Source of the DNA: Sympetrum striolatum
Lineage: Eukaryota > Arthropoda > Insecta > Odonata > Libellulidae
NCBI GenBank assembly: GCA_947579665.1
Contig: OX388341.1
Coordinates: 3,782,001 to 3,846,000, forward strand
Reading direction: 5' to 3'
DNA length: 64,000 nt
Below are positions 34,801 to 45,000 of the stretch, one piece after another; within the stretch, counting starts at the first letter, position 1; each line of letters opens with the position of its first letter. The position numbers were made by a program, and so were the translations under genes. Below the pieces are notes generated by a model that did not search any database, was not told where the DNA came from, and worked only from the letters and a program-made list of their open reading frames with translations.

Positions 34801-35490
34801 CGAAGCAAAAAATTCTTTTCCGGACTTCTTTTTTAGTCCGCCGCAGACGTTGAGAAATGCCCTCTCTCCTCTCTTTCGACATACTTCTGACACCGAAATA
34901 ATTTACAAATCTCTTACAATGCTAATGCTCCTTCTTTATCATTTAGCCAACTCTCCTTTTTTACTGTTTCATTCCGAAAACCGCTTTACTTCCACGGGAC
35001 TAACGAGACCTTATCTCGAAAGAAATTACGGCTCAATCTAGGACGCGTCTCTTAATGTGTTGGTGATGACCGCGAGAATTTCCAGCTGGAAATCATTCAT
35101 CTTGAGGGAGCTTGATGTACTATTCTATTAGAGTGACTAGATTAAGAATTTGGGCCGTGTTATAAATACCAGCGGAAAGTACAAGACGTGTTTATATTGC
35201 ACCTACATTTCCTTTGTTATAGAATATTAAGAAAACAAATCTCGAATGAGATGTTAAAAAATACATGAATGGAAATGCAGGATGGAGTAAACTGTGCGAG
35301 TGAGTAAAAACAAAACGTACCTTTAAATTTAGATATCGCAATTATAGATATACTGTGGTACATGTACATCATCTCCTGATTATCATAAGTCAAATTGCAC
35401 ATTTCGTGAAACTGTTTTGCTGAAGAGAATGTGATGAATTGAGCCAAAACTATCAGTTTCTTATAATGAACGATTCGAAAATTATGTTGG
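31850..35490. other. Long non-coding stretch
   Basis: About 3.6 kb with no supported gene, tRNA-like box or long inverted repeat. Frames at 33382-33612, 33937-34257 and 34650-35041 lack motifs and codon regularity. Confidence 0.5.
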
Positions 35491-35499
35491 TTGATTGAG

Positions 35500-35830
35500 T
35501 GCCCGAAAAGACTGCGAATGGAAGATCATACGCAACATCTTTGTCGTCTGCATATCTTACATACTCCACCACGGTTTACTCCCTTAATTATTTTTTCGAG
35601 CTTCTTACTCCATTTCCTTTGCACATACATTAGAAACTGAAAGTGACAAAGGACGCATTTGTCTCACTAACTCCAGATTCCAAACTTTGCCGATTCTACG
35701 TCAGTTATCCTTACGCGCAGTTTTATTCAGTTGCATATGCCATACCGATCTTCCGTCTTTTATTTTATGCTCCGATAAGTCATGGCCACTTGAATTCATC
35801 GAAAGCCTTTTCAAAACCAACATACACATA
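35500..35830 (-). pseudogene. RTE-like LINE RT fragment, family D copy 2
   Basis: On the minus strand VGFEKAFDEFKW (motif A) is encoded near 35825-35785. RTARKDN / RITDVESAKFGIW-like sequence lies in two phases near 35720-35670, and VEYVRYADDKDVAYD, with an intact YADD box, near 35570-35530. The order and words match 21285-21600 (family D copy 1). Frameshifts and a deletion between motifs A and C make it non-functional. It ends at the start of family X copy B. The plus-strand frame 35643-35831 is its antisense shadow. Confidence 0.75.
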
Positions 35831-36116
35831 GGGGAAGGTTGCCGATATTGGACCGTTGCCTAAATTGAACCGCACTTGTATTTCCCCCCTACGAGTATAT
35901 CAAGTTGGCAGTACTAGTGATACCATCAAGGTCACGTGACCAGACAATCAGAGAGTTGGAGACAATTTTCCGGTGTGGATGGTCGTTTGTGTGATTTGAT
36001 TGTTTGTGCTATTACCCTCAGTATGTAAGGTGCTGTCTCAAGTAAAATTAAGTAATGACTTTTTCTGTGGAACACTTTAAACCCAAATTATGTTAGCTAC
36101 TAACGACATACTGCTT

Positions 36117-37040
36117 ATTTATTTATTTATTAAAACTACAAATAGGCACAATGCCAGGTGGTAGTCATATCATGGGGGGGGGGGGGAATTACATAATCTG
36201 CCTGGTATTCACACTAGTCGGAGGGAAAACCTCCCGAAGGCTAGTAGTAATACATATAATTATATAATACAAATTAAAAATATACAAAATTCTTCAAATA
36301 TAAAAATCACAACATTACAACAAAATCACTAAATCCTTTTCATTTTATTGTTAAATGTATTATAAGAAGGGGGAAAAGGTTCTAAAACTTCTCCAGGTAA
36401 ATTGTTCCATTCTACTATTCCCCGATTTAGAAATTAAAATTTACAAACAACTGTCCTCTGTTTAAGGGGACTCTGTGATTGTGGTCGTTTCTCCCGAGGT
36501 TATCCGGTTTCCTAAGTCAATTGTTTAATTCTTTCAACGAAGGCTTTCCAGTAATAGTTTTGTATGTACTCCCTAACCTTTTAATTGTACGTCTCTGTTC
36601 TAATTTTTCCCAACCATGTTATTCAACCATTATAGAGACGCTATCCCATATCAACACGAATCTTGCTGCTCTCCTCTGCACATTTTCTAATTTGTGTCCT
36701 TTTTGGATCCCAAATCGCCATACTCAAGCATAGGTCTAACAAGTGTTAAGTACTTTTCCTTGATTCGGCACTCTCTAAGGTTACTGATTGTTCTGTTCGC
36801 CTTGCAGGTTATGTTCTCTATATGACTGGCCCATTTTAAGTTATTATTGAAGATGATATCGAATGTCCTTTTAGTTGGCACAAATAAGTCTCCTATGTTA
36901 TAATAGAATTTAAACTTATTTCGGTTGAAATTGATTTGTTTTCTTTTGTTAACATTACATTTCAATTTATTTTTAACAAGCCATACGTTTAATTTTGTAA
37001 GATCATTCTGTAATGTGCTGTAGTATCCAAGGTTTTTATT
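36117..37040 (-). mobile_element. CR1/Jockey-like LINE 3' part, family C
   Basis: On the minus strand the frame from about 37040 to 36687 encodes the region after the catalytic box of a reverse transcriptase: DLTKLNVWLVKNKLKCNVNK, then a KRTFDIIFNNNLKWASHIEN segment and KEKYLTLVRPMLEYG. It is homologous in layout to 28010-28330 of family B but clearly a different family. Past the frame the 3' UTR extends to an (AATA)n tail at 36117-36135. It carries no catalytic motif, so it is a 5'-truncated insertion. It sits exactly between CATACTGC and CATATG of family X copy B; copy A (complement of 17560-17590) shows the approximate uninterrupted sequence. Confidence 0.8.
36174..36186. repeat. Homopolymer run of 13 G
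   Basis: Thirteen consecutive G inside the 3' UTR of the family C LINE, a likely sequencing-error or slippage site. Confidence 0.95.
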
Positions 37041-37555
37041 CATATGTGTGTGAAACCTCGTGCGTTCGTCTGGCACCAATATTATATTGACGGAAACATG
37101 TTGCCTAAGTTGGAGCACTGTGTGTCCATTTTAGGAGACTATGGAATGATTTATTTAGGAATTAAATTACTTTTAATAATAATAATAATAATCTTACCTA
37201 GACAATAAATATCTAATATATTTGGGTGAATAATTGTATTGGTTTTTATGATGAAAAAAAGGGGTACGTATGAGATTTTGGACGAAAAATATTTGCAGAT
37301 GGCTGTGCCCGTATGTATGGAGTGAATGAATGAATTAGCTTTGTTTTAGTCCACATAATTTTTAATGATATGACTAGTTTTGAGGCATAGGCGTCATCAT
37401 CAGGTACAAAACTTGGAATCCAAATTGTATCTATACCCGAAATAAGAGGGCACAGGGGAGGCTGGATATAGGAAAGGCGATAGGAAAGGATTAAGGAAGG
37501 GCTGTGGTATGGCGAGAGAGGAGTGAGTTAACTCCTTAAAAGGATTGAAAGAGGC

Positions 37556-38365
37556 CATGGAAGATAACAAGAGCATAAAGAAGGCCAGACCACGCAATAG
37601 GTAAGGAACGGATTTTAACCTTAGAGAAAGGAAATGGCACGACATAATACAACAGACCAACAATACTGAGGACTGTAGCAGAATACTTCGGCAACACATA
37701 CTAGAAGATGGAAAATTCCGAAGACGAAAACCAAAACTCACAAAATCTCCTCTCAATTCTCCCAGAAGAGGTAATGGGGCGATTAAGCAGATGAAGAATG
37801 GAAAGCAGGAGGAGCAGATGGGGTGTTGGTGGAGTATCTGAAAGCTGGTGGAACAGAGATTGCTAATGTTTTGGCAAAATTATTTACTAATTGTTTTAAA
37901 AAGGGATGATTTTCAAGGAATGGAACCATGCAACGCATACAAAATTGCCCTTCTGCACAAGAAAGGAAGCAAACAAGAAATGAAGAACTATCGCCCCATT
38001 AGCCTCCTTCCAAGTGTCTATAAGACATTCATGAGGTCATGAGGTTCATGAGCTGGAAGCCTTAAGATGACCCTGTCTTCAGTACTATGGACCACATCCA
38101 CACACTACAGGAAATTATTAACAGAGCGAATGAATACGAGATGCCGCTCGTCCTCTGTTTTGTGGATTACGAACAGGCCGTCGACTCGGTAAGTACCTCC
38201 TCCACTCTGAAAGCTCTGAAAAATCAAGGGATAGATTCTGAGTACATCCGTCTCTTGCACAGTGTCTATGAGAATGCCACAGCTTCTGTAATGCTGCATG
38301 AAGAGACCGATGAATTTAAGATTGAGAAGGGAGTTCGAAAAGGTGACGGTGACGGTATAATTCTT
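37556..38365 (+). mobile_element. RTE-like LINE, copy 2, partial and broken
   Basis: Paralogue of 18633-19790 in the opposite orientation. In order it carries the EDNKSIKKARP linker, the GRILRQHILEDG / AEYFG region near 37680, KQMKNGKAGGADG in broken phase near 37800, CNAYKIALLHKKGSKQEMKN followed by YRPISLLPS (37930-38025), and TLQEIINRANEYEMPLVLCF then VDYEQAVDSVS (38099-38200, motif A with F to V), ending in SVYENATASVMLHEETDEFK and GVRKGDG. The FADD box is missing because the copy stops at about 38365. It lacks the SINE found at 19059-19195 and thus preserves the empty site. Confidence 0.85.
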
Positions 38366-38369
38366 TTGC

Positions 38370-38680
38370 AGAGCAAGAACGTTTGACTTTTTCCGCTTTG
38401 CAGGTGTAGATAAAGAGAATGGTTGTTGAGTAGAGTTTTCCTTCTTAAATAAATACATCCGACTAAAAGCGTGCGTGAGCGTAAGGAGTCAAGATGAACG
38501 AAGCCACTGATCGCGAGCATTGCACATGAAGCATTCTCTCGTGATTAAGAAGCATGCGGAGAGAGAACCATTGAGCTATAGATAAGAGCGAGAGCTGAGT
38601 AAGCAAGAAGCTGAAGAAGAGGTACGAAAAGAATATCAGAAATATGGATCTCGAACCCTGTTATGGTGGCGACCAGAAAT
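38370..38680 (+). mobile_element. Possible LTR end with primer-binding-site-like word
   Basis: AAATAAATACATCC at 38447-38460 could be a polyadenylation region, and GTTATGGTGGCGACCAG at 38660-38676 resembles the junction of an LTR with a TGGTGGCGACC-type primer-binding site in insect LTR retrotransposons. No second LTR or gag/pol frame was seen nearby, so this could be chance. Confidence 0.25.
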
Positions 38681-38814
38681 AATTTTGGTCATTCGTGCGT
38701 GGAATTCGAGGAGGTCAGTGTGCCTAGCCTAATAAGTGAAGAGGGAATTCATAAAATTTAAATAAATTGGCAGAAAAAGCTAACTTTCTTAACCGGCACT
38801 ACCAGAAATGGGTG

Positions 38815-38950
38815 TAGGAGAACTGGCCGCCGCCGACTGGCCGCGGGGACAACTGGCCGCGGGAACGGGAGATATATTTATTTAAAAACACTATATTTTA
38901 TAAAACCCAACCCATCCCAACCCAACCCAACCCAGCGGCCAGTTGGCCCA
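38815..38950. repeat. ACTGGCCGCGG repeats and (CCCAA)n run
   Basis: The word ACTGGCCGC(C/G)G occurs three times between 38821 and 38865. A (CCCAA)n run, equal to (TTGGG)n on the other strand, covers 38906-38934. A palindromic GGCCAGTTGGCCC follows. A diverged part of this (GAGTTGGCCCGGCGCACAGTG) recurs in direct orientation at 42159-42180. Confidence 0.7.
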
Positions 38951-39459
38951 GCGCACAGTGTGATATTTTCGTAATCTAGAGGCACAAAAGTAAGTTTTCT
39001 TACTTGTCTACGCGGATCAAGCGCAGTTGGAAAAATATATTAATTTCTCTTGTGTTTCTTGAGTTATTAACTGGAATTGAGTCTTGGAATGCGAGAGAAG
39101 TGTTTACATGAAGCATAAACACAACCACACGCAAAGTAGGCACACACATGCCCAAAGAGATAAGGCGCAAATGGCAGAAGAAGGCAAAGGCAAACGGCAT
39201 GCCTAGTTCCGAGCAAGGAGAGGGACATGAGGTTATTTAAATCTCAGGAAGGAAATTGTTAAGATATCTTTTAACATAGTTTAATTATAAATCATAACAA
39301 TGCAATATGATCGATGATCAATGTGCATTAAAATAGGTACAGTAAATCATAAAATTGGTAAGTAGTAATTTGTAATCACAAAACAAATTGAAAGGAAAAA
39401 TAAGGAATATAATATTATACAACATATAATATGAATTAGAGGATTACGAGGAATCAACA

Positions 39460-39813
39460 TCAGATTCTTCGGAATTCTTCTTTGGAATCAGAAAAACCTG
39501 ATAGGGTTCCGTCCTGATCCATTGGAGCTCTCATCTCTAAGAGGTCACATACCTCCCTGCTGATTTTGCCTCGTTTGGTTTTAGGAAGTGATCGTAAGCT
39601 TGCTATAAATGGGTCTGAAGTCAACAGTAATCTGTTAATTAAATCTTTGTTCGTATCAACCCTTGATGTTTTCCTAGTAAATAGTTCCCTAAATTTCCTG
39701 TTGTCCTTATTTCGGGCCTCTTGTGCCTCCTCGGAAAGTTGGCCTATTGGAAGAATACACGAATCTATAATGTCTTTGCCTTGGAATAGAATTTTATTCA
39801 CGCTTACTGGCAT
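39460..39813 (-). CDS. Hypothetical protein, 117 residues, intact frame
   Basis: The frame starts with ATG at 39813 and is uninterrupted to 39460. The sequence is charged, hydrophilic and of ordinary composition: KILFQGKDIIDSCILPIGQL near the start, SEEAQEARNKDNRKFRELFT at about 27-46, KTSRVDTNKDLINRLLLTSD at about 48-67, PKTKRGKISREVCDLLEMRA later. The 'LSEEAQEARNKDNRKFRE' plus 'TRK.SR..TN.DL...L..SDP' arrangement is, to my memory, found in many near-identical predicted proteins of arthropod genomes, which suggests a mobile-element-borne frame and not a host gene. No catalytic motif or membrane segment is visible. It lies between 66-bp inverted repeats. It may be an exon or the end of a longer protein; nothing upstream extends it. 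Function unknown. Confidence 0.55.
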   Translation of the reverse strand: MPVSVNKILFQGKDIIDSCILPIGQLSEEAQEARNKDNRKFRELFTRKTSRVDTNKDLINRLLLTSDPFIASLRSLPKTKRGKISREVCDLLEMRAPMDQDGTLSGFSDSKEEFRRI

Positions 39814-39894
39814 TGCGTACCATGAGTACTTTCAAATACATCATTCTCTAGTTTATTTTAGGTACTGGTAAAATGTTTCTCTGTTAACTGAAAA

Positions 39895-40975
39895 TCCATT
39901 ATTTATGCACTCTAATATTATATATAATTATATATATAAATATAATTTTTTTGAGTCGATACCCCTGCCATGTGAAATTATTGGGCTGGATATAAGTTTG
40001 GAAATGTTAATTAATAACAACTTGTTTAAAATACAATTTAAGATACCCAAATTTAGCCTGATGAAAAATATTATTAGATAACACTTTTTTGGTTGGTAGC
40101 GCTGATAAGGATTGATTTTACGATTTTTAAATTGTACATATTGTTTTGTGATTATCGAAAACCTCTAAACTGAAAGTGCCATTAAAAAAAACGAAAATTC
40201 GCCCAATATTTTGACTTTTTTCCGAAAGGAGTGAAATTAGTTTTTATTATTTTCCGACAGATGACATTTGAAACGTAGTGTAATTTTGCTAAATAAAATC
40301 AAAATAATAAACTCTCTACTACGTATTTCAAAAGTTTGAAACTCTTTGGAAAATTCTTAATAGGAAAAAATATCAATTATGTAAGTTACTGAAATTTTGG
40401 TACATATTTACACATCTTATTTAATTAATAATCAATGGAAAAAGATTTTTCGCTAAAAAAGCTACATTTACTTTTTTGAAAGATCATATATGAACTTTTA
40501 TAAACTGAATCAGTTTATTTATCGTTGAAAGCGGTCTTAAAAATTCAGATAATATTGGGGTCATATTTACCCCTGACGCGACTAATTAAAGGTTAAGGAA
40601 ATTATTTATGAAATTCGCAAATATGCGCAAGCAAATTTAGGTGTTTTCTATACTTTATAAGTCATTCTTTCAGGAAAATGCCATTGCACATTGGTATAAT
40701 GCGATATAATAAACTAAAAGTCAAGTTCAAACTGACTCATACCTTTTTCTGATACGGAAAAAACGGCGATCAATTCTAATGATCCTCGTGATTTAATTAA
40801 GACACATATTAAAGTAAAATATTATGTAAACTAACTTAGCTACTTGTATTATAATAATAGCAATAGCAACCGCTACTAGCACACAGAAACACTGCGTATT
40901 CTTAGAGTAAACTCATACGAACGACGCTATCGCTTAGAGCACTTGACATGCTGAGTTCAGATTGTCAGCGGGTTC
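39895..40975. other. AT-rich non-coding interior
   Basis: No frame, box or repeat of note apart from the AT-rich run near 39920-39950. It ends at a B-box-like GCGGGTTCGACCC (40968-40980). Confidence 0.45.
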
Positions 40976-40986
40976 GACCCTTTTTA

Positions 40987-41985
40987 CTTTCTCCATATAC
41001 GAAGTATAGAGAAAGTATTGTTTTCATGAAAAAATTCGACTTCGAGATTTCAACGGAAATACATGTTTTGGGGTCCCTAGAACACGTTTTGACCATTTTC
41101 GGAATGATGTCTGTGTGTATGTGTGTGTGTGTGTGTGTGTGACAATGGGCGCTCTAACGTGAAAACTATTAGTCGTATCAACACCAAAATTCATATATAG
41201 CACTGTGCTGTGTGCTGTCAGAGGTGTTTAGTTTTTCAAGTACATCGGTAAACCGGAAGTCGAGCTTCATTCATCAAAGCTCATTTCCGGTTTTCAAAAT
41301 ATCTCCATAAATATGACATATAGGTATATTGTATACCTAATAAAAGTTTTAGATAATGTGTTTTACTATAACTTTTGTATTTAAAATATTTTTGTATCAC
41401 CAGTTGATTAGGAGTTATTCGTGAAATACTGATCAACCGGAAGTAGCTGATTATGTACTTTGTGGGCGCTCTAACATAAAAACGGTTTGTTGGATCAACA
41501 CTAAATTTCATATATAGTATTTTGGTTTGTGTCGTTAGAGTTGATTAGATTTTGGAGTAAATCGGTTATCTGGAAGTCGAGCTTCATTCTTCAAAGCCTA
41601 TTTCCGGTTTTCAAAATATCTCTATTAATATGATATTTAGGTATATACTATTTACTATAAAAGTTTTAGAAAATGAAATTTACTATGACTTTTGTATGAA
41701 ACATATTTTTGTATCACTGATTGTGTAGGAGTTATTTGTGAAATACTGATAAACCGGAAGTTGCTGATTATGTACGTCGTGGGCGCTCTGGGCGCTTGGG
41801 CGAAAGGCCACTTCATCGTTTTTCATCGAACATGTCCGGAAAAACATTATTTATAATGTTTGTGACGTAAAAGATAATAATATATAAATTAATCACTCAT
41901 CTTCAAAGTTTAGATGGAATATAGAGTTCAAAATTACTGTCGTAGATAAATATTTACATCTTATATATGGAGAAAGTCATGTGCT
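40987..41985. repeat. Element with two exact-length 317-bp tandem units
   Basis: GGGCGCTCTAAC occurs at 41147 and 41464, and GGGCGCTCTGGG at 41781, exactly 317 bases apart each time. The two units are alike throughout (CATATATAG, AAGTCGAGCTTCATTC, ATTTCCGGTTTTCAAAATAT, GAAATACTGAT..ACCGGAAG). The outer ends ACTTTCTCCATATA (40989-41002) and the complement TATATGGAGAAAGT (41965-41978) form a short terminal inverted repeat. A (GT)n run lies at 41111-41141. Short frames inside are fortuitous. Confidence 0.75.
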
Positions 41986-42262
41986 GGCCACATCAGATTT
42001 TTTCTATTGGTTGGCGCGGTTTTTATGAAATATAAACCTTAGATCCAGTTACTATGGTTTGTTCTCTTCAAAACTATACAAAAATCGGACCTGCTTAGAC
42101 AAGTAAGAAAATTTACTTTTGTCCCTCTAGATTACGAAAATATCACACTGTGCGGCGGCGAGTTGGCCCGGCGCACAGTGGTCCCATTCTGACCCGAAAT
42201 GCTTCACTGCTGAAGACAATGTTGACGATTTACATCGCGCATTTATTCGGAGATAATAAATA

Positions 42263-42325
42263 ATAATTATAAAGCGTCGTTATTCGGGAGAGACTAAAAG
42301 TCTAACTCATCGCAGTGCAGGGGTA
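42263..42325 (-). mobile_element. LINE 3' end fragment, same family as 5640-5735
   Basis: AATAATAATTATAAAGCGTC, then TTATTCGGGAGAGACTAAAA and GTCTAACTCATCG, is the complement-strand 3' end type seen at 5640-5735. Confidence 0.5.
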
Positions 42326-42329
42326 AGGT

Positions 42330-44870
42330 AAATCGACAGGTTATGAATGTCATATTTTCTTTGGAATTTCGTATTTTGATTTTAGTGAAATATAAATCAC
42401 AATTCGCTTTATTAATGGTTCACAGGAAGTTGATTACGAAGAGAAATTTAGAGAAACTTATAAGAAACTGATATCGGCTCTATCAGAGGTGGAGCGAATG
42501 AAAACTAACTAATTTTATGCTTTCTTGTCGGATGCAACCTTAAGTTTGGACATAATAGTTGTGAACTTACTAAATGGCGGATGTATTTTAATTGGTTTGT
42601 TACCTGTGTGCTGGTTCGTAGATGAGCTTAATTTTTTGTGTAAACATGTACTCATGAAGTAGCATAGAGATTGTTTGGTATGCTCTTTAATTGCGGTGTA
42701 AATTTTGTAAAATAAGAATAATTGTTAAGAGAGGTTGTGAGATAGCTTTAGTAATACAATAATAAGAGGGTGCGGACCTCCACTCTGACACCCTCTTTCT
42801 AAACCTTACAATAAGTGCAACAGTATCTACGAAAAAGCAAACTTTTCATTAACTTCTGTTATTTTATTTTCAGATTAGCCATTCTTCAATTAAGGCTATC
42901 AGAAATATTAGAAAGAATAGAAAAAGGAATGCGGACAAGGAATTGAATTTGAATGTATCAGGTATATATTTACTGAAAATTATGCGATTATCCATTAGAA
43001 AAACCATAGCAATATCAGTAGAAAACCATTAGGAAAACATTCGGAATATATGCGAAAAACAATAGGATTTTGTTTAAAACCAGTAAGGAAACAGTGGAAT
43101 TTCGTTTAAATCAATGGAAACCGATGACCACAACCCAATAGGAAACCATTTGGAGTTCTATTAAAAATGTATTGAAATATTTTATTGGAAACCAATAAGG
43201 ATTTCCTCTCAGGTTAAGTAAATAAAAATTAGCCAATTTCATGTCTATGGAAAACATTTTACTTTATTTATATAAATTGAAAACCGTGCGTTATGCGTTT
43301 CTCGAGTTTTTAGCGGACTTATGAACAAACACGCATACAGACTCTCTCTCTACTTTTACTCTACTCTCTCTCTCTCTCTACTTTTACTCTACCACCTAAG
43401 AAAACTAAACTATATTTAGTCCAACTGTAGAACACTATCTTTCATCAAGATAACCGCAGAATGCTTCTCTTTTCAACCAGCTTTCTCAATGAACCATCTT
43501 TCCACATCATTGCTTAGTACGAACACCAACGCTGAACAGGAGGATCTCATCAAATTCACAAATCTGATAAATGTAACAAATCTCTTCATCAAGCACCTTT
43601 CCAAGCAACTCCTTTTGATATGTCTTAGTTGAGATCATGCCTTTCCGTATGATCCATTTTCAACGCCTTCATTATTACACTCCATAGAAGTGCTTTGAAT
43701 TAAAATCTGTTTGTGTTTTGAGGGCTCTCCTGCAACAGATTGGCGCATTCGATTGCAGCAGAAAGGACAGACTGACATGGGATAGAAAGGCTGACAAAAT
43801 GATCGTTTTTCCATCGTAACCGCGAATTGAAACATTTCACCGTGTTAATGTCCATCCTCTTTCAATGCACATCATCCATTTTGCTGATTGTTTTTCAGCG
43901 GAAGTTACATTCAGTCAAAGTAATTTTCCTAAGCATCGATATTCCCTTCAATCTTATAGTAAATATATTCTCGAGTTTTTACACTTTGATGTTTTTTGCA
44001 TTTGAAATACCTGTATTTAATATTTGCATCCATAATATTTGTCCGGCTCCACTTTTGATATTTGCATTGTTTCTATTTTTAAATATCTCTCGTCTTACTG
44101 ATTTCAACAAGATGATGATGGGAGTCTCTATTTCAGAAGTCCTTCGTCCGCAAGTAAGAAAAATATCTAATAGTTGCGATTGCTTTTTTATTCAAACATT
44201 GGTAGAATTTTTCAGTTATATGCTGATACATTGAGCATAGGGTATATTTATCTAATTTTAGCAACTTTAAGCGAAATTTAAATATTTCTTAAGAAACCGC
44301 AATGTGAAATTTATTTGTGCTTAAATGAATTTGAAACCTGTTTTTTGGTGAAACAAGACGGCTCCTGAAAAACGATATTTTCAAAAAGTGTGATTTCCTA
44401 AAACTTAGTTAATCAGCAATAGATATGAGAGCCATCCACGTGGCGTCAGATTGAGAGGGGGTCGCCCCCCTAGGGAGAGAGAGGATTTAGATAAAGTGCT
44501 CTTTTTACGTGCGAGAGGGGAGCGTTTGTGGTTGTTTTATTTCGACTCCGGCTTCTTTGGGAAGTCGTCGCACGCCCTCGACCATTAGCATCGATTCGAC
44601 ACGCAGGTCTTAAAACAAAGGAAGGGGAGGCAAGCGCAGTAGGGAAATAAAACGAGCAAGTGGAGGATATGCGTGAAAATGGCAAATGGACATGAGTCGC
44701 TGTTTACTTGTGGTTGAAATGAGCAAGATGAGGCTTCCCTCGTTGATATGGCGGGTCGAATTCCTCGATGGACACTAACTGCATTGGACTCAAAAGATCA
44801 CTTCATCACCATGGAATTGTAATAGCCCCAGTTCACCTTTTGCAACCCTTTCAAGGTTTGAAAACGGCTT
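42330..44870. other. Non-coding stretch
   Basis: No supported gene. It contains a cluster of degenerate AAACCANTAGGAAA words (43000-43205), listed in the findings, and the repeat at 43208-43392. Plus-strand frame 43827-44234 is hydrophobic, AT-biased and motif-free. Confidence 0.45.
43208..43392. repeat. Dispersed repeat copy followed by CT minisatellite
   Basis: AAGTAAATAAAAATTAGCC and TCTCGAGTTTTTAGCGGAC match the block at 1946-2045. It is followed by two units of TCTCTCTACTTTTACTCTAC with a (CT)n core (43345-43392). Confidence 0.6.
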
Positions 44871-44880
44871 CATTATATAA

Positions 44881-45000
44881 TATTTACTGGACCACAAGAA
44901 ATTATAAAAACTACCAAGGCTTCGTATTTTCTAGACCTGAAGATGTAGCCTTACTACGAAACCTTGGTCGTTTGTACTATTTCTTGTGGTCAAGTAAATA
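44881..45000. repeat. MITE-like hairpin with 46-bp arms
   Basis: Bases 44881-44926 (TATTTACTGGACCACAAGAA ... TTCGTA) and 44955-45000 (TACGAA ... TTCTTGTGGTCAAGTAAATA) are inverted repeats with few mismatches, with a 28-base loop. A plus-strand frame at 44768-45199 runs through the hairpin and so is unlikely to be a host protein. Confidence 0.75.

Larger units (their letters stand above)
35830..37530 (+). mobile_element. Dispersed repeat family X, copy B, split by a LINE
   Basis: The left part starts GGTTGCCGATATTGGACC (35838-35855) and runs to about 36116. The right part resumes at about 37041 with CATATGTGTGTGAAACCTCG and is collinear with copy A through AATAAATATCTAATATATTT (37205-37224), TTAGCTTTGTTTTAGTCCAC (37336-37355) and the purine-rich end near 37530. 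Copy B also has about 200 bases between the CGAGTATATCAAG word and the LINE that copy A lacks. No coding capacity. Confidence 0.65.
38953..42153. mobile_element. Composite unit bounded by 66-bp inverted repeats
   Basis: GCACAGTGTGATATTTTCGT and the following bases to about 39018 are the near-perfect complement of 42088-42153; only about five mismatches were seen over 66 bases. The near-perfect word GCACAGTG at the ends and the direct 22-base match of 38939-38960 with 42159-42180 suggest terminal structures of one element or of two inverted MITE copies. The interval contains the 117-codon frame at 39460-39813 and a sub-element with 317-bp tandem units. No transposase is recognised, so mobility is inferred from the ends only. 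Confidence 0.55.
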
